A stretch of 64,000 nucleotides of DNA from Alphaproteobacteria bacterium. Its GTDB lineage: Bacteria; Myxococcota_A; UBA796; UBA2385. The notes beneath the pieces were generated by a model. That model was given only the letters and a program-made list of their open reading frames with translations, was not told the origin of the DNA and searched no databases. Shown in pieces: positions 57,229-64,000 of this stretch; position 1 is the first letter of the stretch, and every line of letters starts with the position of its first letter. Both the position numbers and the translations under genes were made by a program. The stretch covers positions 1 through 64,000 of the forward strand of contig JACKEY010000014.1 in assembly GCA_020632755.1 (NCBI GenBank), read 5' to 3'.

Positions 57229-57973
57229 GGCGACGGACCGCCCGGTCGCGCTGATCACCGGCTCGAGCCGGGGCATCGGGCGGGCCTGTGCGCTGCGCCT
57301 GGCCCGGGATGGGCACCGCGTCGTGCTCAGCGCCCGCCAGGACGGGCCCGAGCTGCAGGACGCCGCGGCCGCGGTGGCCGAGCTCGCCGGGGCGCCGCCC
57401 CTGTGCCTGCCGATGGACGTCGCCGACGCGACCCAGGTCGAAGCCGCGATCAAGCAGCTGTTCGCCACCCACCGCCGGCTGGACGTGCTGGTCGCGAACG
57501 CCGGGGTCATGGACCAGGCGCCGCTCGGCCTGATGCCGGCGGACCGGGTCGAGCGCCTGCTGTCGGTCAACACGGCCGGGGCCCTGCACTGCCTGCAGCT
57601 GGGTTCGCGGCTGATGGCCCGGCGCCCGCAAGGCAGCGTGGTGCTGGTCTCGTCCATCGTCGGCCTGCAGGGGGCGGCCGGGGCGGTGGCCTACGCCGCG
57701 GCCAAGTCCGCGCTGGTCGGCATGACCCGCGCCGCCGCCCAGGAGCTCGGGCCGCGCGGCATCCGCGTCAACGCCGTCGCGCCCGGGCTGGTCGACACCG
57801 CCATGGTCGCCGACCTGCCGGTCACGCAGCGCGACGCCCTGATCGCGCGCACCGCCCTGGGCCGCATCGCGACCCCCGACGACGTGGCCGCGGTCGTCGG
57901 CTTCCTGGCCGGCCCCGACAGCGCCTTCGTCACGGGCCAGGTCATCGGCGTCGACGGCGGGCTGCGGCTGTAG
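57221..57973 (+). CDS. 3-oxoacyl-ACP reductase-like SDR
   Basis: 250 aa, ATG 57221 inside the ACP gene. Classical SDR: LITGSSRGIGRACAL (cofactor loop 12-20), NAGVMDQ, SVVLVSSIVG (Ser), YAAAKSALVGMTR (Tyr/Lys), RVNAVAPGLVDT, and FVTGQVIGVDGG, closest to FabG. It would reduce a 3-oxoacyl thioester on the adjacent ACP using NAD(P)H. It converges on the sugar transferase gene. Confidence 0.92.
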   Translation: MAEATDRPVALITGSSRGIGRACALRLARDGHRVVLSARQDGPELQDAAAAVAELAGAPPLCLPMDVADATQVEAAIKQLFATHRRLDVLVANAGVMDQAPLGLMPADRVERLLSVNTAGALHCLQLGSRLMARRPQGSVVLVSSIVGLQGAAGAVAYAAAKSALVGMTRAAAQELGPRGIRVNAVAPGLVDTAMVADLPVTQRDALIARTALGRIATPDDVAAVVGFLAGPDSAFVTGQVIGVDGGLRL

Positions 57974-58004
57974 CGGCCCCAGGCGCTCCCGCGCGGTCGG
58001 GCGC

Positions 58005-59405
58005 TCAGGATCCGGGCTTGGTGACCACCGTCTGCACCGTCTTCAGCACGATGAGCAGGTACAGCACGATGCTCATCTCCTGGATGGCGTACAGCTCGTA
58101 GCGAAGCTTCTCGGCGGCGTCTTCGGTGCTCGCCCCGTAGCGGTACATGACCTGGGCCCAGCCGGTCAGGCCGGGCTTCACGGCGAAGCGCAGGCCGTAG
58201 TACGGGATGCTCTCCTTGAGCTGCTTCACGAAGTGCTCGCGCTCGGGGCGCGGGCCGACCATCGACATGTCGCCCCGGAACACGTTCCAGAACTGGGGCA
58301 GCTCGTCGACCCGGGTGCGCCGCAGCAGCCGGCCCAGGCGCGTGACCCGCGGGTCGCCCGCTCCCTGCGACCACACCGCCCCGGTCGCCTTCTCGGCGTC
58401 GTTGCGCATGGTCCGCAGCTTGATGATCGTGAAGGGCTGCTCGCCCAGGCCCAGGCGCTCCTGGGTGAAGAAGGCGGGACCCGGCGAGTCCAGGCGGATG
58501 AGCAGGCAGGCCACGGCGATGATCGGCCCGCTCAGCAGCAGGCCGATGGACGACAGCACGATGTCGAACAGCCGCAGCACCGTGCCCAGCGTCCGGCGCT
58601 CGGCGGCGAAGCCGGGCCCGAAGATGAGCCAGGTGTCGGCCAGGTGGTTGATCGGCACCTTGCCGGTGAGCTGCTTGAGCAGCGACGGCATGTCGACGAT
58701 GCGGATGCCCTTGGCCTTGCACTCGAGCAGCTGCTCGACCAGCTCGGGGCGCATGCCGCCGCGGATGGTGACGACGACCAGGGAGATGCGGAACTGCTCG
58801 GTGGCTTCGAGCAGATCGATGGCGCCGCCGACGATCGGGATGCCCGTCGGGTGGGTCTCCAGGTCGTCGTCGATGAAGCCGTACAGGTCGAACAGCCGGC
58901 GCAGCTGGGCGTCGCCGCGGATGGTGTCGGCGAAGTAGGTGCCGGCGCGGCCGCCGCCGACGATGAGCGTGCGCTCGCGGGCAGCGGTGGGCGGGCCCAG
59001 TCGGGCGACCACGTTGCGCAGCCCGATGGCCATCGGCGCGAAGACCAGCGAGCTCAGCCCGGCGATGCCGCGGCCCCACCACCAGTTGGGCAGGGCGTAG
59101 AACAGGGCCATCTGCACGACCAGCGCCACGCCGATGGCCAGCACGATGCGCAGCATCTCCGACGGCTTGTGGTACTTCCGCCGGGGCTCGTAGGCGTCGA
59201 TGATGTACAGCACCAGCAGCAGCGAGCCCACGCAGAGCAGGGTGGCGCCGGTGGTGTGCTGCAGGATGTGGCCCATGTGGGCGTCGGGCGAGGTGGGGCC
59301 GAACCGGATGGCGTGGCCGATCCACACGGCGAGCAGGGCCGCGAGGGCGTCGCCGAGGAGGAGGATCTGCTGCTTCCAGCGAGCGGTCACCGAGTAGAGG
59401 CTCAC
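58005..59405 (-). CDS. Undecaprenyl-phosphate sugar transferase (WbaP/polyprenyl glycosylphosphotransferase)
   Basis: 466 aa; GTG 59405 overlaps the GT4 stop (GTGA). Four N-terminal membrane helices, a CoA-binding-like domain (TLIVGGGRAGTYFADTIRG), a fifth hydrophobic segment (LFDIVLSSIGLLLSGPIIAV) and the catalytic bacterial sugar transferase domain: FFTQERLGLGEQPFTIIKLR, DELPQFWNVFRGDMSMVGPRP, KPGLTGWAQVMYRYG. It starts repeat-unit synthesis by moving a sugar-1-phosphate to undecaprenyl phosphate. Confidence 0.93.
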   Translation of the reverse strand: MSLYSVTARWKQQILLLGDALAALLAVWIGHAIRFGPTSPDAHMGHILQHTTGATLLCVGSLLLVLYIIDAYEPRRKYHKPSEMLRIVLAIGVALVVQMALFYALPNWWWGRGIAGLSSLVFAPMAIGLRNVVARLGPPTAARERTLIVGGGRAGTYFADTIRGDAQLRRLFDLYGFIDDDLETHPTGIPIVGGAIDLLEATEQFRISLVVVTIRGGMRPELVEQLLECKAKGIRIVDMPSLLKQLTGKVPINHLADTWLIFGPGFAAERRTLGTVLRLFDIVLSSIGLLLSGPIIAVACLLIRLDSPGPAFFTQERLGLGEQPFTIIKLRTMRNDAEKATGAVWSQGAGDPRVTRLGRLLRRTRVDELPQFWNVFRGDMSMVGPRPEREHFVKQLKESIPYYGLRFAVKPGLTGWAQVMYRYGASTEDAAEKLRYELYAIQEMSIVLYLLIVLKTVQTVVTKPGS

Positions 59406-60577
59406 GGGGCGCCTCCGGCCGGCGCCGGCAGCCCGAGCTCGGCGGCGAGCTCGGCGTAGACCGCCACGGTGCCGCGCAGCATCTGGTCGACGGTGAACGC
59501 CTCCTCGAACCGGCGGCGGCCGGCGGCGCCCATCGCGGCCCGCTCGGCGGGGTCGACCAGCAGGCGCTCCAGGGCCCGCGCCAGGCCCGCGCGATCGTCC
59601 CGCGCGACCAGCAGGCCGGTGCCCTGGTCGTCGACCGCCTCGGCCACGCCGCCCACGTCGGACGCGATCACCGGCAGGCCGGCCCGCATGCCCTCCAGGA
59701 TGGACAGGGGGAAGCCCTCCTGTCGCGAGACCAGCACGAAGATCTGCGCGTCGGCCAGCACTGCGTCGACGTCGTCGCGCAGGCCGAGCAGCTCGACCCG
59801 GTCGCCGAGCTCCAGCCGGGCGATGTGGGCTTCCACCTGGGGTCGATCCGGCCCGTCGCCGACCAGCCGCAGCCGCCACGGGGCGTCGATGGTCGCCAGG
59901 GCGTCGAGCAGCAGGATCGGGTCCTTGGGGGTCGCGAGCCGCGCCACCATCACGATCACCGGCACGCCGTCGGCGTCGGGCCGGGCCCGCAGGGCGGTGT
60001 CGACGACCCCGTTGTGCACGATGCGCACCTGGCGGTCGCGGGCGACGCGGTAGCGCATGCCGACCTCGCGGTCGGCGCCGGAGACCACGACGAAGCGCCG
60101 GGTCCAGCGCGAGGCCACCGCCTCGAGGGGGATGGCCACCGCCTTGCGCCGCCGCGGGATGCCGTCCGAGAAGGCCCAGGAGTGGGCGGTGTGCAGGGCC
60201 GGCACGCCCTCGAGCCGCGCGGCGAGCCGGCCGACCAGCCCGGCCTTGCTGCTGTGGGTGTGGACCAGGTGGGGCTGCACCTCGGCCACGATCCGCCGCA
60301 GGGCCCGCACCGCCGCCAGGTCCCGGCCGGCGTCGATCTCGCGCTGCAGCGACGGCACCACGTGCACCGGGATGCCGTGGGCCCGCGCCTGGTCCACCAG
60401 GAAGCCGTCCTCGCCCACGACCAGGGTCAGCGCGACCCGGTCCGACAGCCCGACCAGCAGGTCGCGCACGTGCACCTGGGCCCCGCCGGCTTCGGCGCGG
60501 GTGATGCAGACGAGCACGCGCAGCACGTCGTCTGGGGTTGGAGCAGGGCTCACCGGGACCACGGTTCCGCCAGGCAT
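59402..60577 (-). CDS. GT4-family glycosyltransferase
   Basis: 391 aa, ATG 60577. GT-B fold: VLVCITRAEAGGAQVHVRDL, LVHTHSSKAGLVGRLAARL, ALHTAHSWAFSDG, RIVHNGVVDTALR, VIVMVARLATPKDPILLLDAL, LRLVGDGPDRPQVE, and EX7E-type QEGFPLSILEGMRAGLPVIAS. The gene is upstream of and coupled to the sugar transferase, so it likely adds the second sugar of the repeat unit. It diverges from the AMP ligase gene across a 75-base promoter region. Confidence 0.92.
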   Translation of the reverse strand: MPGGTVVPVSPAPTPDDVLRVLVCITRAEAGGAQVHVRDLLVGLSDRVALTLVVGEDGFLVDQARAHGIPVHVVPSLQREIDAGRDLAAVRALRRIVAEVQPHLVHTHSSKAGLVGRLAARLEGVPALHTAHSWAFSDGIPRRRKAVAIPLEAVASRWTRRFVVVSGADREVGMRYRVARDRQVRIVHNGVVDTALRARPDADGVPVIVMVARLATPKDPILLLDALATIDAPWRLRLVGDGPDRPQVEAHIARLELGDRVELLGLRDDVDAVLADAQIFVLVSRQEGFPLSILEGMRAGLPVIASDVGGVAEAVDDQGTGLLVARDDRAGLARALERLLVDPAERAAMGAAGRRRFEEAFTVDQMLRGTVAVYAELAAELGLPAPAGGAP

Positions 60578-60652
60578 GCAGCAACCCCCCTTTGCCGCTC
60601 GGGGGGCCCCCGCGAGGCGCGGAGCTTAACAGCAGTCGGCCCCCAGGTGTGA

Positions 60653-62056
60653 ATGCCCCCCAGCCCCCCGCTCCCCCGCATCGCCGCAGATCTCCGGGAC
60701 CCCGGCGATCTGGACGCTCGCGAGGCGATCGTCGATGACGAGGGCCACCGGCTGACGCACGCCGGGCTGCACGCGGCGGCCTCGGCGGCGGCGGAAGGGC
60801 TGTCGGCCGCGCGGAAGGGGCTCGTGCTGGTCCGCGCGCGGCGGCGGGTCGAGACGGTCGTGGGCCTGCTCGCTGCCTGGCGGGCCGGCCACGCCGTCAT
60901 GCTGGTGGACGCGGGACTGGATCCGGCGCTGCACGACGCCCTGGTGACCCGCTACCGACCGGAGTGGATCTGGCAGGACGGCCGGGCCGAGCGCTCCGGG
61001 GACGCGCCCGGCGACCCGGTGCATGCCGAGCTCGCCCTGTTGCTGTCGACGTCGGGGTCCACCGGCAGCCCGCGGCAGTGCCGGCTGTCGGCGGGCGCGG
61101 TGGTCGCCAACGCCCGGGCCATCGCCACGGCCCTGCGGCTCTCGCCGTCGTCGCGGGCGGCGGGCGTGCTGCCGCTGTCCTACGCCTACGGCCTGTCGGT
61201 GCTGACCAGCCACCTCCTCGTCGGCGGCTCGGTCGTGCTCACCGACCAGAGCCCCGTGCAGCGCCCCTTCTGGGACCTGCTCGCCCGCGAGTGCTGCACC
61301 TCCCTGTCCGGCGTGCCGGCCACCTGGCAGGCGCTGCGGCGCTTCGACCTCGCGCGCCTCGCTCCTCCCTCCCTCCTCGACCTCACCCAGGCCGGCGGCC
61401 GGCTGGCCCCCGCGCTCGTCCGCCACCATGCCGCCTGGGTGGGCGCCCGCGGCGGCCGCTTCTGGGTCATGTACGGCCAGACCGAAGCCACCGCCCGCAT
61501 CGCGGTCCTGCCGCCCGAGCGGCTGCCCGACGACGCCGACGCCGTCGGCTTCGCCATCCCCGGCGGCGCGCTGGTCGTCGTGGGTCCCGACGGCGCTGAC
61601 GCCGCCCCCGGGGTCGAAGGCGAGGTCTGCTACCGCGGGCCCAACGTGATGCTGGGCTCCGCCGAGACCCGCGCCGATCTGGCCCACGGCGACGCGCTGC
61701 ACGGCCTGCTGCGCACCGGGGACCGCGGCCGGCTGGACGCCGACGGCCTGCTGCGGCTGACCGGGCGCAGCAGCCGGGTCGGCAAGGTCTTCGGGCTGCG
61801 GCTGGATCTGGACGAGGTCGAGGCGCTGGTCCAGGAGCACGGCCCGACGGCGGTGCTCGGCGGCGAGGACGAGGTGATCCTGTGCTGTGCCTGGGGGGAC
61901 GACGACGCCCACCTCGCGGCCGCCCGGGCCCTGGCCGTCCGCCTGCGGGTGCACCGGTCGGCGCTGCGCTTCGTCGCCGTCGACCCCCTGCCCCTGACCG
62001 CGCGGGGCAAGGTGGACTACGCGGCCCTGGCCCGCCGCGTCGGAGGTGAGGGGTGA
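60653..62056 (+). CDS. AMP-dependent acyl-CoA/acyl-ACP synthetase
   Basis: 467 aa, shorter than typical (about 520). ANL superfamily: A3 loop LLLSTSGSTGSPRQC (residues 130-143; Arg where Lys is usual), LPLSYAYGLSVLTSHL, FWVMYGQTEATARI, LRTGDRGRLDADGLLRLTGR, and the catalytic Lys in LPLTARGKVDYAAL. It activates a carboxylic acid as acyl-AMP and passes it to CoA or the nearby ACP. Overlaps LuxE (GTGA) and begins the LuxE/LuxC operon. Confidence 0.9.
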   Translation: MPPSPPLPRIAADLRDPGDLDAREAIVDDEGHRLTHAGLHAAASAAAEGLSAARKGLVLVRARRRVETVVGLLAAWRAGHAVMLVDAGLDPALHDALVTRYRPEWIWQDGRAERSGDAPGDPVHAELALLLSTSGSTGSPRQCRLSAGAVVANARAIATALRLSPSSRAAGVLPLSYAYGLSVLTSHLLVGGSVVLTDQSPVQRPFWDLLARECCTSLSGVPATWQALRRFDLARLAPPSLLDLTQAGGRLAPALVRHHAAWVGARGGRFWVMYGQTEATARIAVLPPERLPDDADAVGFAIPGGALVVVGPDGADAAPGVEGEVCYRGPNVMLGSAETRADLAHGDALHGLLRTGDRGRLDADGLLRLTGRSSRVGKVFGLRLDLDEVEALVQEHGPTAVLGGEDEVILCCAWGDDDAHLAAARALAVRLRVHRSALRFVAVDPLPLTARGKVDYAALARRVGGEG

Positions 62057-63114
62057 GCCTGGACGAGCTGCTGTCCGGACCGGTGCACGCGCTGCCGCCT
62101 GCCGAGAAGCGGGCGCTGCTGCGGTCTGGCCTCGAAGAGCTCACGGCCTGGCACCGGGCCCGCTGCCCCGACTACGCGCGCATCGTGGACCGCCTGTGGC
62201 CCGACCGGGCGCCGGCCCGCGAGCTCGCGGACCTGCCGTGGCTGCCGGTCGGCCTGTTCAAGCGCCGCACCCTGCAGAGCGTGCCGGACGACCGGGTGTT
62301 CCGCGTGATGCACAGCAGCGGCACCACCGGCCAGGCCCGCAGCCGCGTCGTGCTGGACCGCGAGACCGCCGCGCTGCAGGGCCGCGCCCTGGCCAGCGTG
62401 CTGCGCACCCTGCTGGGCCGACAGCGCCTGCCCATGCTGGTCGTCGAAGCCCCGTCCGGCGCTCGCGGCGGCGACCGGTTCACGGCCCGGCAGGCCGGCG
62501 TGTTGGGCATGCTGCCCTATGGCCGCGACCACTTCTTCCTGCTGGACGACGGCGGGCAGCCGCGGCGCGACGACCTGCGGGCCTGGCTGTCGGCCCACGG
62601 AGGCGCGCCCTTCCTGATCTTCGGCTTCACCTGGATGGTGTGGCAGCAGCTGGTCCACGGCGACCTGGGCGCGGATCTGTCCCAGGGCGTCCTGGTGCAC
62701 ACCGGCGGCTGGAAGCGGCTCGTGGACCAGGCGGTCGACCGCGCCGAGCTGCGGCGCCAGCTGCAGGCCGCGACCGGGCTGTCCCGGGTGCACGACATGT
62801 ACGGCATGGTCGAGCAGACGGGCAGCGTCTTCCTGGAGCTCGAGCCCGACCGGCTGATCGGCCCGGCCTTCGCCGACGTGCTGGTGCGCGATCCGCAGAC
62901 CCTCGAGCCCCTGCCGGCCGGTCAGCCCGGCCTGTTGCAGGTGCTGAGCCTGCTGCCGCGCAGCTACCCGGGCCACAGCCTGCTCACCGGCGATCTCGGG
63001 GTGGTGGTGGAGGAGGACGGGCCGGGTCCCCGAGGCCGCCGCTTCCAGGTCCTGGGGAGGGCGCCGCGGGCCGAGCTCCGCGGCTGCAGCGACACGCAGG
63101 AGGACGCGGCATGA
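62053..63114 (+). CDS. LuxE-family acyl-protein synthetase
   Basis: 353 aa, GTG overlapping the previous stop. LuxE hallmarks: LPWLPVGLFKRRTLQSV, MHSSGTTGQARSRVVLD, LPYGRDHFFLLDDG, FGFTWMVWQQL, VLVHTGGWKRLVDQAVD, DMYGMVEQTGSVFLE. In luminous bacteria LuxE activates fatty acids and hands the acyl group to the LuxC reductase. Here no luxAB luciferase genes are visible, so the aldehyde is presumably made for another purpose, probably glycan or lipid modification. Overlaps luxC-like gene (ATGA). Confidence 0.92.
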   Translation: MSLDELLSGPVHALPPAEKRALLRSGLEELTAWHRARCPDYARIVDRLWPDRAPARELADLPWLPVGLFKRRTLQSVPDDRVFRVMHSSGTTGQARSRVVLDRETAALQGRALASVLRTLLGRQRLPMLVVEAPSGARGGDRFTARQAGVLGMLPYGRDHFFLLDDGGQPRRDDLRAWLSAHGGAPFLIFGFTWMVWQQLVHGDLGADLSQGVLVHTGGWKRLVDQAVDRAELRRQLQAATGLSRVHDMYGMVEQTGSVFLELEPDRLIGPAFADVLVRDPQTLEPLPAGQPGLLQVLSLLPRSYPGHSLLTGDLGVVVEEDGPGPRGRRFQVLGRAPRAELRGCSDTQEDAA

Positions 63115-64000
63115 GGGTCCGCCGACACCTCCCCGATGCCGCCGAGGTCGACGCCGAGGCGCTCGTCGACGAGCTGCTCGCCGCGCCGTCGCTGCCTCCC
63201 TTCGCGCCGCCGCTGGTCGATGCCTGCGCGGGGCTGTCGGCCGCCATCCTCGCCCACCCGCGGGCCCGGCTGCTGCCCGAGCTGGTGGCGCTGGCCTTCT
63301 CGCTGCGGCCCGCCGAGCTCGCGCGGCTGCAGGCCGACTTCGAGGCCCGGGCGCGGCCCGACACCGTGCGAGTGCCCCGCGGGCTCGTGCTGCACCTGCC
63401 GCCGGGCAACGTGGACACCCTGGCCTTCTCGACCTGGGCGCTGTCGCTGCTGGCCGGCAACCGCAACCTGGTGCGGCTCTCGCAGCGGGGCGGCGACGCG
63501 GCGGCGCTGCTGCTGGCGCTGTGGGCAGACGTGCTGGCCGGCGCCGACCCGACGGTGCGGGCGGGCAACGTCGCGGTGGCCACCGGGCACGACACCGCGC
63601 TGCTGTCGGTGCTGTCGGCGCAGGTCGACGCGCGGCTGGTCTGGGGCGGCGATGCGGCCGTGCGCGCCGTGCGCCAGGTGCCGCTCGCCCCCCGGGCAGT
63701 GGACCTGGCCTTCCCCGACCGCTCGTCGCTCGGGGTCTGGTCGACGGCGGCCTTCCTGGCCCTGGACCCAGCGGGCCGGCAGCGACTGGTCGAGGCGCTG
63801 GGCGATGACCTGTCGTGGTTCGGCCAGCAGGCCTGCGCCTCGCCGCGCTGGCATGTGTGGGTCGGGCCCGACGCGGACGCCTGCGCCGAGCTGCTGTGGC
63901 CGCTGGTCCGGACCGAGCTGGCCCGGCGCGGCACGACGCCGTCGGCGGGCGCACTGCTGGAGCGGGTCGAGAGCTGCTTCGAGGCCGCCCTCGATCCGCA
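63111..64000 (+). CDS. LuxC-like acyl-CoA/acyl-protein reductase (partial)
   Basis: Runs off the right edge; 296 complete codons visible from ATG 63111, which overlaps the LuxE stop. Aldehyde-dehydrogenase-like LuxC fold: VLHLPPGNVDTLAFSTWA, LLAGNRNLVRLSQRGG, VWGGDAAVRAVRQVPL, and WFGQQACASPRW with the acyl-accepting Cys242. LuxC reduces the enzyme-bound acyl group to an aldehyde with NADPH. It completes an ACP/SDR/ligase/LuxE/LuxC set. Confidence 0.92.
   Translation, partial: MRVRRHLPDAAEVDAEALVDELLAAPSLPPFAPPLVDACAGLSAAILAHPRARLLPELVALAFSLRPAELARLQADFEARARPDTVRVPRGLVLHLPPGNVDTLAFSTWALSLLAGNRNLVRLSQRGGDAAALLLALWADVLAGADPTVRAGNVAVATGHDTALLSVLSAQVDARLVWGGDAAVRAVRQVPLAPRAVDLAFPDRSSLGVWSTAAFLALDPAGRQRLVEALGDDLSWFGQQACASPRWHVWVGPDADACAELLWPLVRTELARRGTTPSAGALLERVESCFEAALDP

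Noticed and set aside
62053..64000. Bioluminescence operon
   Set aside because: LuxC and LuxE are present but no luxA/luxB is seen, and the neighbours are polysaccharide genes.

Overview
The window is very GC-rich and densely packed, with strong G/C preference at third codon positions. It looks like a chromosomal segment of an uncultivated Myxococcota (former Deltaproteobacteria) lineage. The support is a SpoIID protein with ten MopE-type calcium/metal-binding repeats and a MYXO-CTERM-like tail, many short-signal lipoproteins, several formylglycine-generating-enzyme (FGE)-fold proteins, a giant membrane Ser/Thr kinase paired with an ECF-like sigma factor, and short intergenic spaces. No rRNA, tRNA, CRISPR array, transposase or integrase was seen. 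Twelve gene pairs overlap by exactly four bases (ATGA or GTGA), so most genes sit in tight operons.

Region 1 (1-13.3 kb): a partial haem-motif protein, lipoproteins, two FGE-domain proteins, a Tat-exported protein, a dienelactone hydrolase, an M23-type lipoprotein, and a VIT/VWA protein followed by a sigma factor and a small ORF. Region 2 (13.4-18.0 kb): an apparent three-gene operon of SpoIID/MopE lipoprotein, OvoA-like sulfoxide synthase without its methyltransferase half, and an ATP-grasp ligase. Region 3 (18.0-27.1 kb): hypothetical and exported proteins, an S41 peptidase, a tail-fibre-like protein and two kinds of dispersed duplication. Region 4 (26.7-31.2 kb): Ser/Thr kinase plus sigma factor. 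Region 5 (31.3-34.2 kb): FeeM-like acyltransferase fused to a cNMP-binding domain, a methyltransferase and a PhyH dioxygenase, which together resemble a small biosynthetic operon.

Region 6 (36.8-44.4 kb) is the most intriguing block: tandem alpha/beta hydrolase, acyl carrier protein, acyl-CoA dehydrogenase-like protein, a class II aaRS-like amino acid:carrier-protein ligase, a DUF1839 protein and a GH2-like glycosidase. The ligase would load an amino acid on the carrier protein; the DUF1839 protein shows Cys/His/Asn positions that could make it a papain-like transferase acting on that thioester (inference).

Region 7 (44.4-64.0 kb) is a Wzx/Wzy-type polysaccharide locus: GalE, three GT4 glycosyltransferases, outer-membrane export protein, flippase, O-antigen ligase/polymerase, a degenerate Wzc-like chain-length protein, a polysaccharide deacetylase, a GNAT-like protein and an initiating sugar-phosphate transferase. 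Embedded in it is a fatty-acid-reductase-like set (ACP, SDR, AMP ligase, LuxE, LuxC); the LuxC gene runs off the right edge.
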